Assembly: GCA_023145535.1 (NCBI GenBank)
Contig: JAGLDQ010000087.1
Location: 1-12,558 of the forward strand
Length of the DNA: 12,558 bases
Direction: 5' to 3'
From: Cocleimonas sp.
Lineage (GTDB): Bacteria > Pseudomonadota > Gammaproteobacteria > Thiotrichales > Thiotrichaceae
The translations under genes and the position numbers were made by a program. The notes below the pieces were generated by a model that saw only the letters and a list, made by a program, of their open reading frames with translations, searched no databases and was not told the origin of the DNA. This document shows positions 1 to 8,216 of this stretch, in pieces (the first letter of the stretch is position 1; each line of letters opens with the position of its first letter).

Positions 1-66
1 CAAACATGATGATCAACCAGTAGCTAATAATAGTTGTTTGTTATTTTTAGTTATTTCAATAAATTA

Positions 67-143
67 TGGCGCTCCAAGCAGGAGTCGAACCTGCGACCTG
101 CCCCTTAGGAGGGGGCCACTCTATCCAGCTGAGCTATTGGAGC
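67..143 (-). tRNA. tRNA-Arg, anticodon CCT, 3' CCA encoded
   Basis: Read on the minus strand, the 77 bases fold as a full cloverleaf. A 7-bp acceptor stem pairs GCTCCAA with TTGGAGC, followed by discriminator G and an encoded CCA. There is a D-arm with AGCTCAGCTGGATAGAG, a 5-bp anticodon stem GCCCC/GGGGC around loop CTCCTAA, and a T-arm with GGTTCGACTCC. The loop gives anticodon CCT, which reads the rare Arg codon AGG. It lies 53 nt downstream of mutS on the same strand, so it could be read from mutS. A -10-like TACAAT sits at 165..160 on the minus strand, but I see no matching -35. No T-rich terminator follows it within the window. Confidence 0.96.
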
Positions 144-196
144 GTATTTTGAGAGGAGGATTGTAACGAAGTTTAAAATTAATTTCCTGTTTTATC

Positions 197-2779
197 TTAT
201 CCCAATAGTTTTTTTAACTTATAAATCTCATCTAAAGCCTGTTTAGGGGTCAGTTCATCGGGGTTAATTGCTTCAACCGCTTGCTTAACTTGCTTTGCTT
301 CTTCATCTGTTTCAGTGCTAAACGATAAGGCTAATGGCAATGTTTGTCCCTTACTAGGATGATTTCGCGAGTCTTCTTCTAATCGGTGCAGTTTTTTGCG
401 TGCTTCGGCAATAACCACTTTAGGCACACCAGCAAGCTGTGCAACTTGTAATCCATAGCTTTGATTTGCCGCCCCCTCTTTCACACGGTGTAAAAAAACG
501 ATTTTATCGCCATGTTCGATAGCATCAATATGCACATTGGCGATACTGGGGATTTCTTCTGGCAACGTGGTGAGTTCAAAATAATGGGTGGCGAACAGGG
601 TAAGGGCTTTTTTCTCCTTGGCGAGGTATTCTGCAAATGCCCATGCCAGCGATAGCCCGTCAAAGGTGCTGGTGCCGCGTCCTATTTCATCAAGTAGCAC
701 TAATGAATTTTCAGTGGCATTATTGAGGATATTGGCGGCTTCGGTCATTTCGACCATAAAGGTGGAGCGTCCCGTGCTGAGGTCGTCTTGTGCGCCAATG
801 CGGGTAAAAATACGGTCTATTGGGCCGATAAGGGCGCTTTTTGCGGGGACGTAGCAACCGATATACGCCATTAAAGTGATTAAGGCGATTTGGCGCATAT
901 AGGTTGATTTTCCACCCATATTGGGGCCTGTGACCATTAACATGCGGCGCTCGGAGTCCATGATTAAATCATTGGGTACAAAGGGGTCGTCTAGGGTTTG
1001 TTCAACGACAGGGTGGCGGCTTGCCGTGATGTGAATGCCGACTTTATCGCTGAATTCTGGGCAATTGTAGTTTAAGGTGATGGCACGCTCTGCAAAGTTG
1101 CTCAGTACATCTATTTCGGCTATTGCTTGTGCCGTTTGACGCAATGGCTGTACATGCTGGGCTATTTTTTTTAATAATTTTTCATACAATGCTTTTTCGC
1201 GGGCTAATGAGCGTTCGCGCGCGGAAAGTACTTTGTCTTCAAATTCTTTTAGTTCGGGCAGGATAAAACGCTCAACCATTTTTAAAGTTTGGCGGCGAAC
1301 GTATTCTGGGGGTATTTCATCGGAGTGGCGACGGGGTATTTCAATATAAAAGCCATGCACTCGGTTATAAGCAACTTTTAGGCTGTTAATACCCGTGCGT
1401 TGTTTCTCGCGTGTTTCTAAATCTAATAAATATTGATCAGAATTTTTGCTTAGATTGCGTAATTCATCTAAATTTTCATCATAGCCTTCAGCAATCACAC
1501 CACCATCACGAATAAGTACCGGTGGGTTTTCAATAATAGCCGCATCCAGTAGGGCCAGTAACTCATGATGATGATCCATGTGTTGGCGCAAAGAGCTAAG
1601 GTGTGGCTGTTCAATTTGATCCAGTATTTGATGCAATGCAGGAATGATATGCAGTGAGTTACGCAAAGTGGATAAATCACGCGGGCGCGCTGAGCCAATC
1701 GCAACACGGGAGATAATGCGTTCAATATCACCTACTTGCCGCAGTGGTTGATGAATATTTTCATAGTCAAAGTGTTGTGTAAACCCAGCAATGGCTTGAT
1801 GGCGATTATTGAGTTGTTGTTGATCTTTGAGTGGCTTATTCAACCAGCGACGTAGGAGGCGACTACCCATGCTCGTTGCCGTTTTATCGAGCACGGCAAT
1901 CAAGGTGTGTTTTTGCTCGCCATGTAAGCTTTCTTCTAATTCCAAATTTTTACGGCTGGCCGCATCCAGTACAATACCATCATCGCTGGATTCTGTTTGT
2001 AAACTGGTAATGTGGGTCAGAGCGGTGCGCTGAGTTTCATTGATATAGTCTAATAAGGCACCTGCCGCAATAATTGCAACGGGCATATCTTCACAACCAA
2101 ACCCTGCTAAATCATGAGTACCGAATTGTTTTTGTAATAGTTCTGTGGCGGTGTCTTGATCAAATAACCAAGGAGGGCGCTGAGTGGTTGGTAAGTTGCT
2201 ATTGAGCGTGAAATCAGCGTCTTCAGATATTAATATTTCAGCAGGATGTAGACGTTCTAGCTCATTATAGAGTGTTTCAATACGATTAACTTGCTGTACA
2301 ACAAAGCGCCCACAACTTAGGTCAATATGTGCGATACCGAATGGTTGCTTGGTTTTATCACCTTGCCCATAAATGGCGAGCAGAATATTATCGCGGCGTT
2401 CATTAAGCAGGTAATCATCCGTTACGGTGCCGGGGGTGAGGATGCGGGCTATTTTCCGCGCAACAGGGCCTTTTGAGGTGGCAGGATCACCAAACTGCTC
2501 GCAAATCCCAACGGAAATGCCCTGTTTTAATAAACGCGATAAATATTGTTCCGCCGCATGATAAGGCACACCAGCCATTGGGATGGGATCACCATTGGCT
2601 TTGCCGCGTGCCGTGAGGGTTATACCCAATACTTCTGCGGCTTTTTTTGCATCATCGAAGAATAATTCATAAAAATCTCCCATGCGGTAGAACAGTAATA
2701 AATCAGGATTTTCAGCCTTGATGCCAAGATATTGACGCATCATGGGCGTATGTGTATTTTTAGCGTTATTTTTTTTCAT
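197..2779 (-). CDS. mutS: DNA mismatch repair protein MutS
   Basis: MutS finds mismatched and small unpaired bases in newly copied DNA and, with MutL, starts strand-directed repair. The 860 residues match the usual length (E. coli 853). The N-terminal mismatch-reading loop has the Phe-X-Glu signature at F36-Y37-E38 within GDFYELF. The ATPase domain has Walker A GPNMGGKST at 618-626, Walker B LLDEIGRGTS with D697-E698, and the ATH motif with H732. Near the C terminus QTLPL (812-816) fits the sliding-clamp pentapeptide pattern, and the last ~20 residues (ELTPKQALDEIYKLKKLL) match the small tetramerisation helix. All domains are intact. The ATG at 2779 gives the expected MutS N terminus, but no clear Shine-Dalgarno precedes it. 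It follows the exporter gene on the same strand after 253 nt, with a promoter candidate of its own between them. Confidence 0.98.
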   Translation of the reverse strand: MKKNNAKNTHTPMMRQYLGIKAENPDLLLFYRMGDFYELFFDDAKKAAEVLGITLTARGKANGDPIPMAGVPYHAAEQYLSRLLKQGISVGICEQFGDPATSKGPVARKIARILTPGTVTDDYLLNERRDNILLAIYGQGDKTKQPFGIAHIDLSCGRFVVQQVNRIETLYNELERLHPAEILISEDADFTLNSNLPTTQRPPWLFDQDTATELLQKQFGTHDLAGFGCEDMPVAIIAAGALLDYINETQRTALTHITSLQTESSDDGIVLDAASRKNLELEESLHGEQKHTLIAVLDKTATSMGSRLLRRWLNKPLKDQQQLNNRHQAIAGFTQHFDYENIHQPLRQVGDIERIISRVAIGSARPRDLSTLRNSLHIIPALHQILDQIEQPHLSSLRQHMDHHHELLALLDAAIIENPPVLIRDGGVIAEGYDENLDELRNLSKNSDQYLLDLETREKQRTGINSLKVAYNRVHGFYIEIPRRHSDEIPPEYVRRQTLKMVERFILPELKEFEDKVLSARERSLAREKALYEKLLKKIAQHVQPLRQTAQAIAEIDVLSNFAERAITLNYNCPEFSDKVGIHITASRHPVVEQTLDDPFVPNDLIMDSERRMLMVTGPNMGGKSTYMRQIALITLMAYIGCYVPAKSALIGPIDRIFTRIGAQDDLSTGRSTFMVEMTEAANILNNATENSLVLLDEIGRGTSTFDGLSLAWAFAEYLAKEKKALTLFATHYFELTTLPEEIPSIANVHIDAIEHGDKIVFLHRVKEGAANQSYGLQVAQLAGVPKVVIAEARKKLHRLEEDSRNHPSKGQTLPLALSFSTETDEEAKQVKQAVEAINPDELTPKQALDEIYKLKKLLG

Positions 2780-3032
2780 TGAAGTACATGGTTAAGTTGA
2801 TGTTTTTTAATATATTTTTAGGATGTTGCTTATCTTCGCCGTTTATAACGTATAACTAACATCGCCTATCGGTCAATAATAGAAGAATGTGCCGATAAAA
2901 GTGTAATATTTTTAGCTCGATTAATAAGCAATAATTGAGAGGGCGCGATGACTATAAAATAAAAACCATTAGCACTACTTTCATCATTAAGCGGCTAATT
3001 TTTTCCTATGAATCCGCCTCAGCAATTGCATC
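2780..3032. other. 253-nt intergenic gap, exporter to mutS
   Basis: Apart from the mutS promoter candidate, this gap shows no convincing gene, RNA or terminator. Downstream of the exporter's TAG on the minus strand there is no GC-rich hairpin followed by T residues, so read-through into mutS is possible. A plus-strand open frame that begins here runs into the antisense of the exporter and looks like a shadow. Confidence 0.5.
2849..2876 (-). promoter_or_regulatory. candidate sigma70 promoter for mutS
   Basis: On the minus strand TTGACC (2876-2871) is followed after 16 nt by TATACG (2854-2849), about 70 nt before the mutS start. The -35 matches five of six consensus bases and the -10 four of six. 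This was found by eye in an AT-rich gap where chance matches are common, so it is only a candidate. Confidence 0.35.
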
Positions 3033-3911
3033 CTATGAATGTTTTGTCTTAATCGGCATTTTGCGACTTATTGCAATCACTAAAATAATGGCGATTGCAA
3101 AAATAACGGTGGTTAAGTCAAAGTGTTCACCCAATAAAATAATGGAAGCGACAATGGTCAAAAAGGGCTGTGATAATTGTACCTGACTAACACGTGCGAT
3201 CCCCCCGATGGCTAAACCTTTATACCAAAGGAAGAAGCCAAAGAGTTGGCTCATTAATGCCAGATAAGCAAAACTTAACCAAACAAGGGTAGGTATCGCT
3301 GATAAATCATCGGGTTTTGTGAGCAAAGTAGGGATAATAATAAAAGGAAATGAGATCACTAATACCCAACAAATGACCTGCCATCCGCCTAGTTGCTGAG
3401 ATAGCTTTCCACCAACGGCATACCCCAGCGCAGCCAGTAGGCTTCCTGCGAGCAATAATACATCTCCACTTTGGAAGCTTAAATTACCTTGTAACAACGA
3501 ATAACTGATCACGATGACTGCACCGACAACGCTTATCAACCAAAATCGCATTGAAGGGCGTTCACCTGAAATAACCGCACCAATCAATGCCGTTAGTAAA
3601 GGTAGAATTGCAATGACCACCCCCGCATGGGATGCATGAACGGTTTCCATTGCCCATGAGGTGAGTACAGGAAAACCGATAACAACCCCCAATGATGTTA
3701 TTGCTAGCCCCTTTACTTGTTGTTTATTTGGTCTCGCTTGCTTGAAGGTAAATAGAATCAATGCCGCAATGACAGCGGCGGCAGAAGCACGTCCTAAGCC
3801 TATAAAAATAGGATCAAAATAAGGGATAATAAAGCGGGTTGCCGGCAAGGTTAAGCTAAATATTGCCGTGCCAAAGAACCCTAATAGCATGCCTTTTGAT
3901 TCATTCTTCAT
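3033..3911 (-). CDS. EamA/DMT-family inner-membrane exporter
   Basis: This 292-residue protein is almost entirely hydrophobic and shows about ten membrane segments arranged as two similar halves (roughly 6-135 and 145-283), the layout of the 10-TMS drug/metabolite transporter (EamA) family. The first half has the typical GLGRASAAAVIAAL and HAGVVIAILPLLTALIGA stretches; the second has the IARVSQVQLSQPFLTIV and ILLGEHFD stretches that mark EamA repeats. Members export amino acids or other small metabolites; the substrate cannot be read from sequence. Start ATG at 3911 has an AAGAG Shine-Dalgarno 9 nt upstream. It is divergent from a MocR regulator across a 135-nt region with a strong inverted repeat, which suggests control by that regulator. 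The length and helix count are complete. Confidence 0.9.
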   Translation of the reverse strand: MKNESKGMLLGFFGTAIFSLTLPATRFIIPYFDPIFIGLGRASAAAVIAALILFTFKQARPNKQQVKGLAITSLGVVIGFPVLTSWAMETVHASHAGVVIAILPLLTALIGAVISGERPSMRFWLISVVGAVIVISYSLLQGNLSFQSGDVLLLAGSLLAALGYAVGGKLSQQLGGWQVICWVLVISFPFIIIPTLLTKPDDLSAIPTLVWLSFAYLALMSQLFGFFLWYKGLAIGGIARVSQVQLSQPFLTIVASIILLGEHFDLTTVIFAIAIILVIAISRKMPIKTKHS

Positions 3912-3994
3912 TTTTTTAATCTCTTAAATTAACTTGCACAAAAGTGTAACTTTATGCAATATAACAATACAGATTCAATAAAATTTAATTGATA

Positions 3995-4026
3995 CAGTAC
4001 AGTTAGAGTTAATTACAACTGTACTG
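3995..4026. promoter_or_regulatory. perfect inverted repeat, candidate MocR operator
   Basis: Arms CAGTACAGTT (3995-4004) and AACTGTACTG (4017-4026) are perfect 10-bp inverted repeats separated by 12 nt, so their centres are 22 bp apart, about two helical turns. The left arm itself holds ACAGT twice in tandem. A third half-site, AACTGTAT, lies at 4041-4048 between the regulator's Shine-Dalgarno (GGGAG, 4036-4040) and its ATG. On the minus strand a weak promoter candidate for the exporter (TTGAAT, 16 nt, CATAAA) lies to the left. The position between two divergent genes, one encoding a DNA-binding protein, makes this the likely operator for autoregulation and exporter control. That assignment is an inference; the repeats are seen directly. 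Confidence 0.65.
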
Positions 4027-4046
4027 ATAGAGAAAGGGAGAACTGT

Positions 4047-5486
4047 ATGCCTAAACGTTATGAAATAGTGGCTAATTACATTGCTGATCAGATTAATTCT
4101 GGTCTGCTGAAAACCAATGAACGCGTGCTTTCTGTTAGACAGTGTGCGAATGAATTGAGTGTGAGTATTTCTACCGTAATACGTGGCTATGAATTACTGC
4201 AAGATCGATTATTAATTGAGTCTCGTCCACAATCTGGATTTTTTGTTTGCCAACAATTTGAGCTGCCACAAACGCCTGAAACCAGTAAACCTGAGCAACG
4301 CCCTGTTGAGGTTAATTTGGGAAAACTGGCGCTGAAGATTATTAGCAGCTCAAATAACAATAAACTCATTCAGTTAGCGGTAGCATTGCCTAATATACAT
4401 GTTCCTGCTGTGGCGCAGTTAAATAGGATTACCGCTCAGATTGCACGCGAGCAATCCCGAACGAATCAAATCATTACGCAAGATAATATTTCAGAATATG
4501 ATTCTCCTCCGGGCAATAAAAACTTACGTCGTAAGATTGCACAACGCTTATTAAGTGCGGGGGTTAAAGCGCACCCAGATGAAATTGTGCTAACGACAGG
4601 CTGTCAGGAGGCGCTGGTTTTAAGTTTAAATGCGGTGACAAAAGCAGGCGATACCGTGGCGGTTGAGTCGCCTAATTATTATGGCATGTTACAGGCAATT
4701 GAAGCATTGGGTTTAAAAGCACTGGAAATTCCAACGGATGTAAAAACAGGGATTAGCCTGTCAGCGTTAGAACTCGCAATACGTGAATGGCCTGTGACGG
4801 CTTGCGTTTTAGCACCTAATTATAGTAACCCACTGGGATCCTGTATTCCTGATGCGCGTAAAAAACAATTAGCGCAGATGCTCGAAAAAGCGAATATTGC
4901 GCTGATTGAGGATGATATTAATGCGGAATTAACTTATGACAATCATCGCCCTGTTGCGATTAAGTCTTATGATAAAACAGGCAATGTATTACTTTGTTCA
5001 TCGTTATCAAAAACGCTTTCACCAGGTTTACGCGTGGGCTGGGTTGTAGCAGGACGCTGGTTGGAAAGAGTACAACATTTAAAACTTTGTAATAGTGGCG
5101 CAAATGCCAGCATTACCACACTCGCCGCCGCACGTTATTTAGAAATGGGCACATTTGACCGTCATTTACGTCAAATGCGCCAGTATTATAAACGCCAACG
5201 TGACTATTTTTTACAATTAGCCTCGCGCTATTTTCCTGATGATATACGCACGAGTAATCCTCAAGGAGGGTATATTTTATGGATACGTTTACCGCAAGGA
5301 GTCGATGGAATGAAGCTCTATGAACGCGCACTAGAGGAAAATATTGCTATCTCGCCAGGCACGTTGTTTTCTGTTAATCATCAATACAATCATTTTATTA
5401 GAATTAATTATGGACAGGAGACGATACAGAACTTGGAGAAGGCGGCCATATTACTAGGACGTTTAATGCGCGAAATGATGACTTGA
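4047..5486 (+). CDS. MocR-type regulator (GntR wHTH fused to aminotransferase-like PLP domain)
   Basis: The 479-residue protein has a GntR winged-helix DNA-binding domain at about 4-70 (LSVRQCANELSVSISTVIRG then RPQSGFFV). A short linker leads to a type-I aminotransferase fold at about 110-475. PLP-site signatures are APNYSNPLGS, IEDDINAEL and SSLSKTLSPGLRVGW, where K322 is the expected Schiff-base lysine. Such MocR proteins are transcription factors that sense PLP or a PLP-amine adduct and usually do not act as metabolic enzymes. The layout resembles E. coli YdcR/PtsJ-type proteins; the effector is unknown. The start at 4047 has GGGAG six nt upstream. It is divergent from the EamA exporter, its probable target. 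It ends 11 nt from the convergent mreD with no visible terminator. Both domains are intact. Confidence 0.92.
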   Translation: MPKRYEIVANYIADQINSGLLKTNERVLSVRQCANELSVSISTVIRGYELLQDRLLIESRPQSGFFVCQQFELPQTPETSKPEQRPVEVNLGKLALKIISSSNNNKLIQLAVALPNIHVPAVAQLNRITAQIAREQSRTNQIITQDNISEYDSPPGNKNLRRKIAQRLLSAGVKAHPDEIVLTTGCQEALVLSLNAVTKAGDTVAVESPNYYGMLQAIEALGLKALEIPTDVKTGISLSALELAIREWPVTACVLAPNYSNPLGSCIPDARKKQLAQMLEKANIALIEDDINAELTYDNHRPVAIKSYDKTGNVLLCSSLSKTLSPGLRVGWVVAGRWLERVQHLKLCNSGANASITTLAAARYLEMGTFDRHLRQMRQYYKRQRDYFLQLASRYFPDDIRTSNPQGGYILWIRLPQGVDGMKLYERALEENIAISPGTLFSVNHQYNHFIRINYGQETIQNLEKAAILLGRLMREMMT

Positions 5487-5497
5487 TCATTGCCTAT

Positions 5498-5998
5498 CTA
5501 AAACATATCAAAGCGGCTTCTCTCGACATGGAAAAAACTCATAACCCAACTATAAATCGGCCAAATCAGCAAGCTAGAAAAAAGCGGTAACCAATAATGC
5601 CATGTCGCGGGATTACTACCTGTTCCGGCCATTATCCAAAGGTTAACCAATAGATAAGTGCCTAACACTAGAAAAATTAAAATAAGTTGATGCCATAAAA
5701 TACTAACAGAAAGACGTGGAAGCAGCCGTATTGACATAAAAACAACAATGACTAACCCTAACGCATGTTGCCCTAATATCGAGCCATAAAAAACATCAAT
5801 AAAAAGCCCCGCTATCCAAGCCATCACCATACTGACTTTTTGAGGTAGTTTTATGCACCAATAAATAAAGGTTAGCACGATCCATTCTGGCCGCCAGAGC
5901 ATCCATGACTCGGATAAAGGCAATAATAGCAATATAAATGCCAGCACAACAGAGGTGATAAGGGCTCCTGTAAAGCGCAGAGAAACATTATTTCCCAT
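5498..5998 (-). CDS. mreD: rod shape-determining membrane protein MreD
   Basis: MreD is the small polytopic membrane partner of MreC and MreB in the elongasome that directs lateral peptidoglycan synthesis. The 166 residues (E. coli about 162) form roughly five hydrophobic segments. Family features include the RPEWIVLTFIYWCIKLP stretch and the following AGLFIDVFYGSILGQHALG motif, which is highly typical of MreD. It starts one nt after the mreC stop, which suggests translational coupling. It is the last gene of the mre operon here: no maf or rng homologue follows, and the next gene is the convergent MocR gene, 11 nt away. No intrinsic terminator is visible after it. Confidence 0.95.
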   Translation of the reverse strand: MGNNVSLRFTGALITSVVLAFILLLLPLSESWMLWRPEWIVLTFIYWCIKLPQKVSMVMAWIAGLFIDVFYGSILGQHALGLVIVVFMSIRLLPRLSVSILWHQLILIFLVLGTYLLVNLWIMAGTGSNPATWHYWLPLFSSLLIWPIYSWVMSFFHVERSRFDMF

Positions 5999-5999
5999 C

Positions 6000-6953
6000 T
6001 TAGTTTTTCTTCTTTAGTATTGATTTTTCGGTGTCTTTATTTTTTTTCAACTGACTTTTAATATCTTCTTCTGGGCCTTTCTCTGTTCTTTTATTATGCC
6101 AAATCGCTAATACTTCACGTGCTTGGGTGAAATCTGTCAACGTATGTGCCATCACTTTCATAAAAGAATCACCTGAGTTGTACTTAATACTGCTGACAAT
6201 AGCAACAGGATAACCCGCAGGATAGAGCTTACCAAGCCCTGAGCTAACATAGATATCCCCCCTTTTTATATCGATATTCGCTTCAACATTTCTTAATTCC
6301 AATAAATTTGTTTTCCCTGTACCAACCGCTAACGCGCCACGCCCTTTAACTTCCTCTATCGCAAGCTCAGGCTTTCTTGTCAACACGCTGGTATTGATAA
6401 CATGAATCGCATGGTCTTTATCTGTTAACTGCATAATTTCAGCGGAGTCTGGTGCGATACTATCAATTTGCCCGTAGATGTTTTTACCCGAGATAACTAC
6501 TTGGCCTGTGTAGATATGATCATTAGAGCCTCGATTAATGGTTACTTTACGGCTGAAAGTATTGGCAGAAACAGAGAGTATTTCAGCAAGCAGGTGTTTT
6601 TCTCTTGCTTTAGGAATCGCATTCAGCTGTTCACGCAGACGCTGATTTTCATCCGCAATGGCATGGTATTTTTGATTACGTGCGGCATAAATATCAAGCG
6701 TTGTACGTAGCTTTCTATTTTCCGCCGCCATTTCTTTGTGATCCGTAAAATAATCGGTGAGATAGCCTGTGGCACTAAACGGAAAATTAATGGCATATTT
6801 AAAGGGATAACTCACCATTGTTAAGGTGGTACGTACGGGCTGTAAGAAAGTCTCGCGATAATCAATCACCATGACCACACCAGAAAGTGCGATTAGCAAC
6901 ATAAATTTGAATGACAACGAGCGCTGTAAATTATTTTCTATTAGTTCACCCAT
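6000..6953 (-). CDS. mreC: rod shape-determining protein MreC
   Basis: MreC is a bitopic inner-membrane protein whose periplasmic part links the MreB filament and MreD to wall-synthesis enzymes. The 317 residues show a short cytoplasmic start, one membrane helix at about 16-32 (FMLLIALSGVVMVID), a coiled-coil segment at about 75-112 (HKEMAAENRKLR and ENQRLREQL), and then the two beta-barrel MreC core. Core signatures are TINRGSNDHIYTGQVVI and SSGLGKLYPAGYPVAIV. The C terminus is a Lys/Glu-rich, probably disordered tail of about 30 residues. A Shine-Dalgarno AGGGGAAG precedes the ATG at 6953. It sits 26 nt after mreB and 1 nt before mreD, consistent with one mRNA. Confidence 0.96.
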   Translation of the reverse strand: MGELIENNLQRSLSFKFMLLIALSGVVMVIDYRETFLQPVRTTLTMVSYPFKYAINFPFSATGYLTDYFTDHKEMAAENRKLRTTLDIYAARNQKYHAIADENQRLREQLNAIPKAREKHLLAEILSVSANTFSRKVTINRGSNDHIYTGQVVISGKNIYGQIDSIAPDSAEIMQLTDKDHAIHVINTSVLTRKPELAIEEVKGRGALAVGTGKTNLLELRNVEANIDIKRGDIYVSSGLGKLYPAGYPVAIVSSIKYNSGDSFMKVMAHTLTDFTQAREVLAIWHNKRTEKGPEEDIKSQLKKNKDTEKSILKKKN

Positions 6954-6979
6954 AGCAATTCTTCCCCTGTTTGCGTGTT

Positions 6980-8026
6980 CTAATCAGAAGACCAGAAGTC
7001 AAAACCATCATCATCAAGCATTTCCAAAATCTTGCCACCACCACGCGCCACACACGTTAACGGGTCATCTGCAACCACAACAGGAATACCCGTTTCTTCC
7101 ATTAGCAAGCGATCTAAATCTCGTAACAATGCCCCCCCCCCTGTTAAAACGATACCTCGATCAGCAACATCCGCGCCTAACTCGGGAGGTGTTTGCTCTA
7201 AGGCTGTTTTAACCGCACTGACGATACCAAACAATGGCTCTTGTAATGCTTCAAGAATCTCATTACTCGTCAATGTAAAGCTACGCGGGACACCTTCGGA
7301 AAGGTTACGCCCTTTCACTTCAATCTCTTGCAACTCTTTGCCAGGATAAGCGGAGCCGATTTCACATTTTATTTGCTCGGCGGTTGCATCACCAATCAGC
7401 ATACCGTAGTTACGACGCACGTAGCTAATAATGGCTTCATCAAGACGATCACCACCAATACGGACTGAGGCAGAGTAAACGATACCGCGCAGAGACATCA
7501 CCGCAACTTCGGAAGTACCACCACCAATGTCCAACACCATTGAGCCGATCGCTTCATCAATCGGAATGCCTGCCCCGATGGCGGCAGCCATTGGCTCTTC
7601 GACCAAATAAACTTTACGCGCGCCCGCTCCCATTGCCGAGTCTTTAATCGCACGACGCTCAACCTGCGTTGCACCGCACGGCACACAGATCACCACACGA
7701 GGACGTGGACGTAATATTCTGCCACTGTCCACTTTGTGGATGAATTCCTGAAGCATTTTTTCGGTATAAGTGAAATCGGCGATCACGCCGTCTTTCATTG
7801 GACGGATTGCTGTGATATTTTCTGGCGTACGACCAAGCATTTTTTTGGCTTCAATACCCACGGCTTCAATTTTCTTTGGACCACCAGGGCCACGGTCTTG
7901 ACGTATTGAAACCACAGAAGGCTCGTCTAAAACAATGCCTTTACCACGCATATAAATAAGCGTGTTAGCGGTTCCTAAATCTATTGAAATATCATTAGAA
8001 AACCAACCAGAAATAAACTTGAACAT
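6980..8026 (-). CDS. mreB: rod shape-determining actin homologue MreB
   Basis: MreB is the bacterial actin that forms membrane-bound filaments and positions the elongasome. The 348 residues match the usual length (E. coli 347). The N terminus MFKFISGWF is the amphipathic membrane-binding helix. ATP-binding signatures are IDLGTANTLIY (from D16), LDIGGGTSEVAV (D166) and TGGGALL (T295-A299). The segments RPMKDGVIADF and VCVPCGATQVERRAI are near-identical to the E. coli-type protein. The TGGGA motif is encoded by three GGG codons in a run of ten G. The gene heads mreBCD. No good Shine-Dalgarno precedes the ATG at 8026 (the upstream bases are CGGATTATTTCCCT), which is odd for so abundant a protein, but the N terminus fits the family. 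Confidence 0.98.
   Translation of the reverse strand: MFKFISGWFSNDISIDLGTANTLIYMRGKGIVLDEPSVVSIRQDRGPGGPKKIEAVGIEAKKMLGRTPENITAIRPMKDGVIADFTYTEKMLQEFIHKVDSGRILRPRPRVVICVPCGATQVERRAIKDSAMGAGARKVYLVEEPMAAAIGAGIPIDEAIGSMVLDIGGGTSEVAVMSLRGIVYSASVRIGGDRLDEAIISYVRRNYGMLIGDATAEQIKCEIGSAYPGKELQEIEVKGRNLSEGVPRSFTLTSNEILEALQEPLFGIVSAVKTALEQTPPELGADVADRGIVLTGGGALLRDLDRLLMEETGIPVVVADDPLTCVARGGGKILEMLDDDGFDFWSSD
7132..7141. repeat. 10-base G:C homopolymer inside mreB
   Basis: Ten C in a row on the plus strand (ten G in the coding strand) encode G296-G297-G298 and the first base of A299 in the adenosine-binding TGGGA loop. All three glycines use GGG. The frame stays open, so the length as given is the functional one. 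Runs of this length are known slippage sites and also common sequencing-error sites. Confidence 0.95.
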
Positions 8027-8106
8027 AGGGAAATAATCCGTTTTTTAGGAGAGTCTTCAATTCTAAGTGAAGAACCTGATAATAATACGCGATGAATTGA
8101 TTGCGT

Positions 8107-8135
8107 AATGTAACAATCACAGCGAGCTAGAGCAA
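8107..8135 (-). promoter_or_regulatory. candidate mreB promoter with overlapping hairpin
   Basis: On the minus strand TTGCTC (8135-8130) is followed after 17 nt by TACATT (8112-8107), which has an upstream TG in the extended -10 position. A second -10-like TATTAT lies at 8087-8082. The -35 hexamer is one arm of a perfect 6-bp hairpin at 8130-8145 (GAGCAA, loop GGAA, TTGCTC). The matches are modest and no experiment is implied. The 190-nt gap is shared with the divergent hydrolase gene, for which I cannot pick out a promoter. Confidence 0.3.
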
Positions 8136-8216
8136 GGAATTGCTCACAAACTCTATTCTTATTACTGATTTTTCATTTAGTGTCATTGTTCAGTTTCGGT
8201 TAAATTACAAGCAATT

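Noticed and set aside
67..143. tRNA-Arg as an integration site for a mobile island
   Set aside because: No integrase, no duplicated tRNA 3' end and no change in gene character are visible on either side within the window.
2935..3186. Plus-strand open frame of 83 codons overlapping the 3' end of the exporter gene
   Set aside because: It is mostly antisense to a clear EamA transporter, has no recognisable protein pattern and no good ribosome site.
4047..5486. Annotation of the MocR protein as a metabolic aminotransferase
   Set aside because: The N-terminal GntR winged helix fused to the PLP domain, and the divergent operator-bearing context, mark a regulator.
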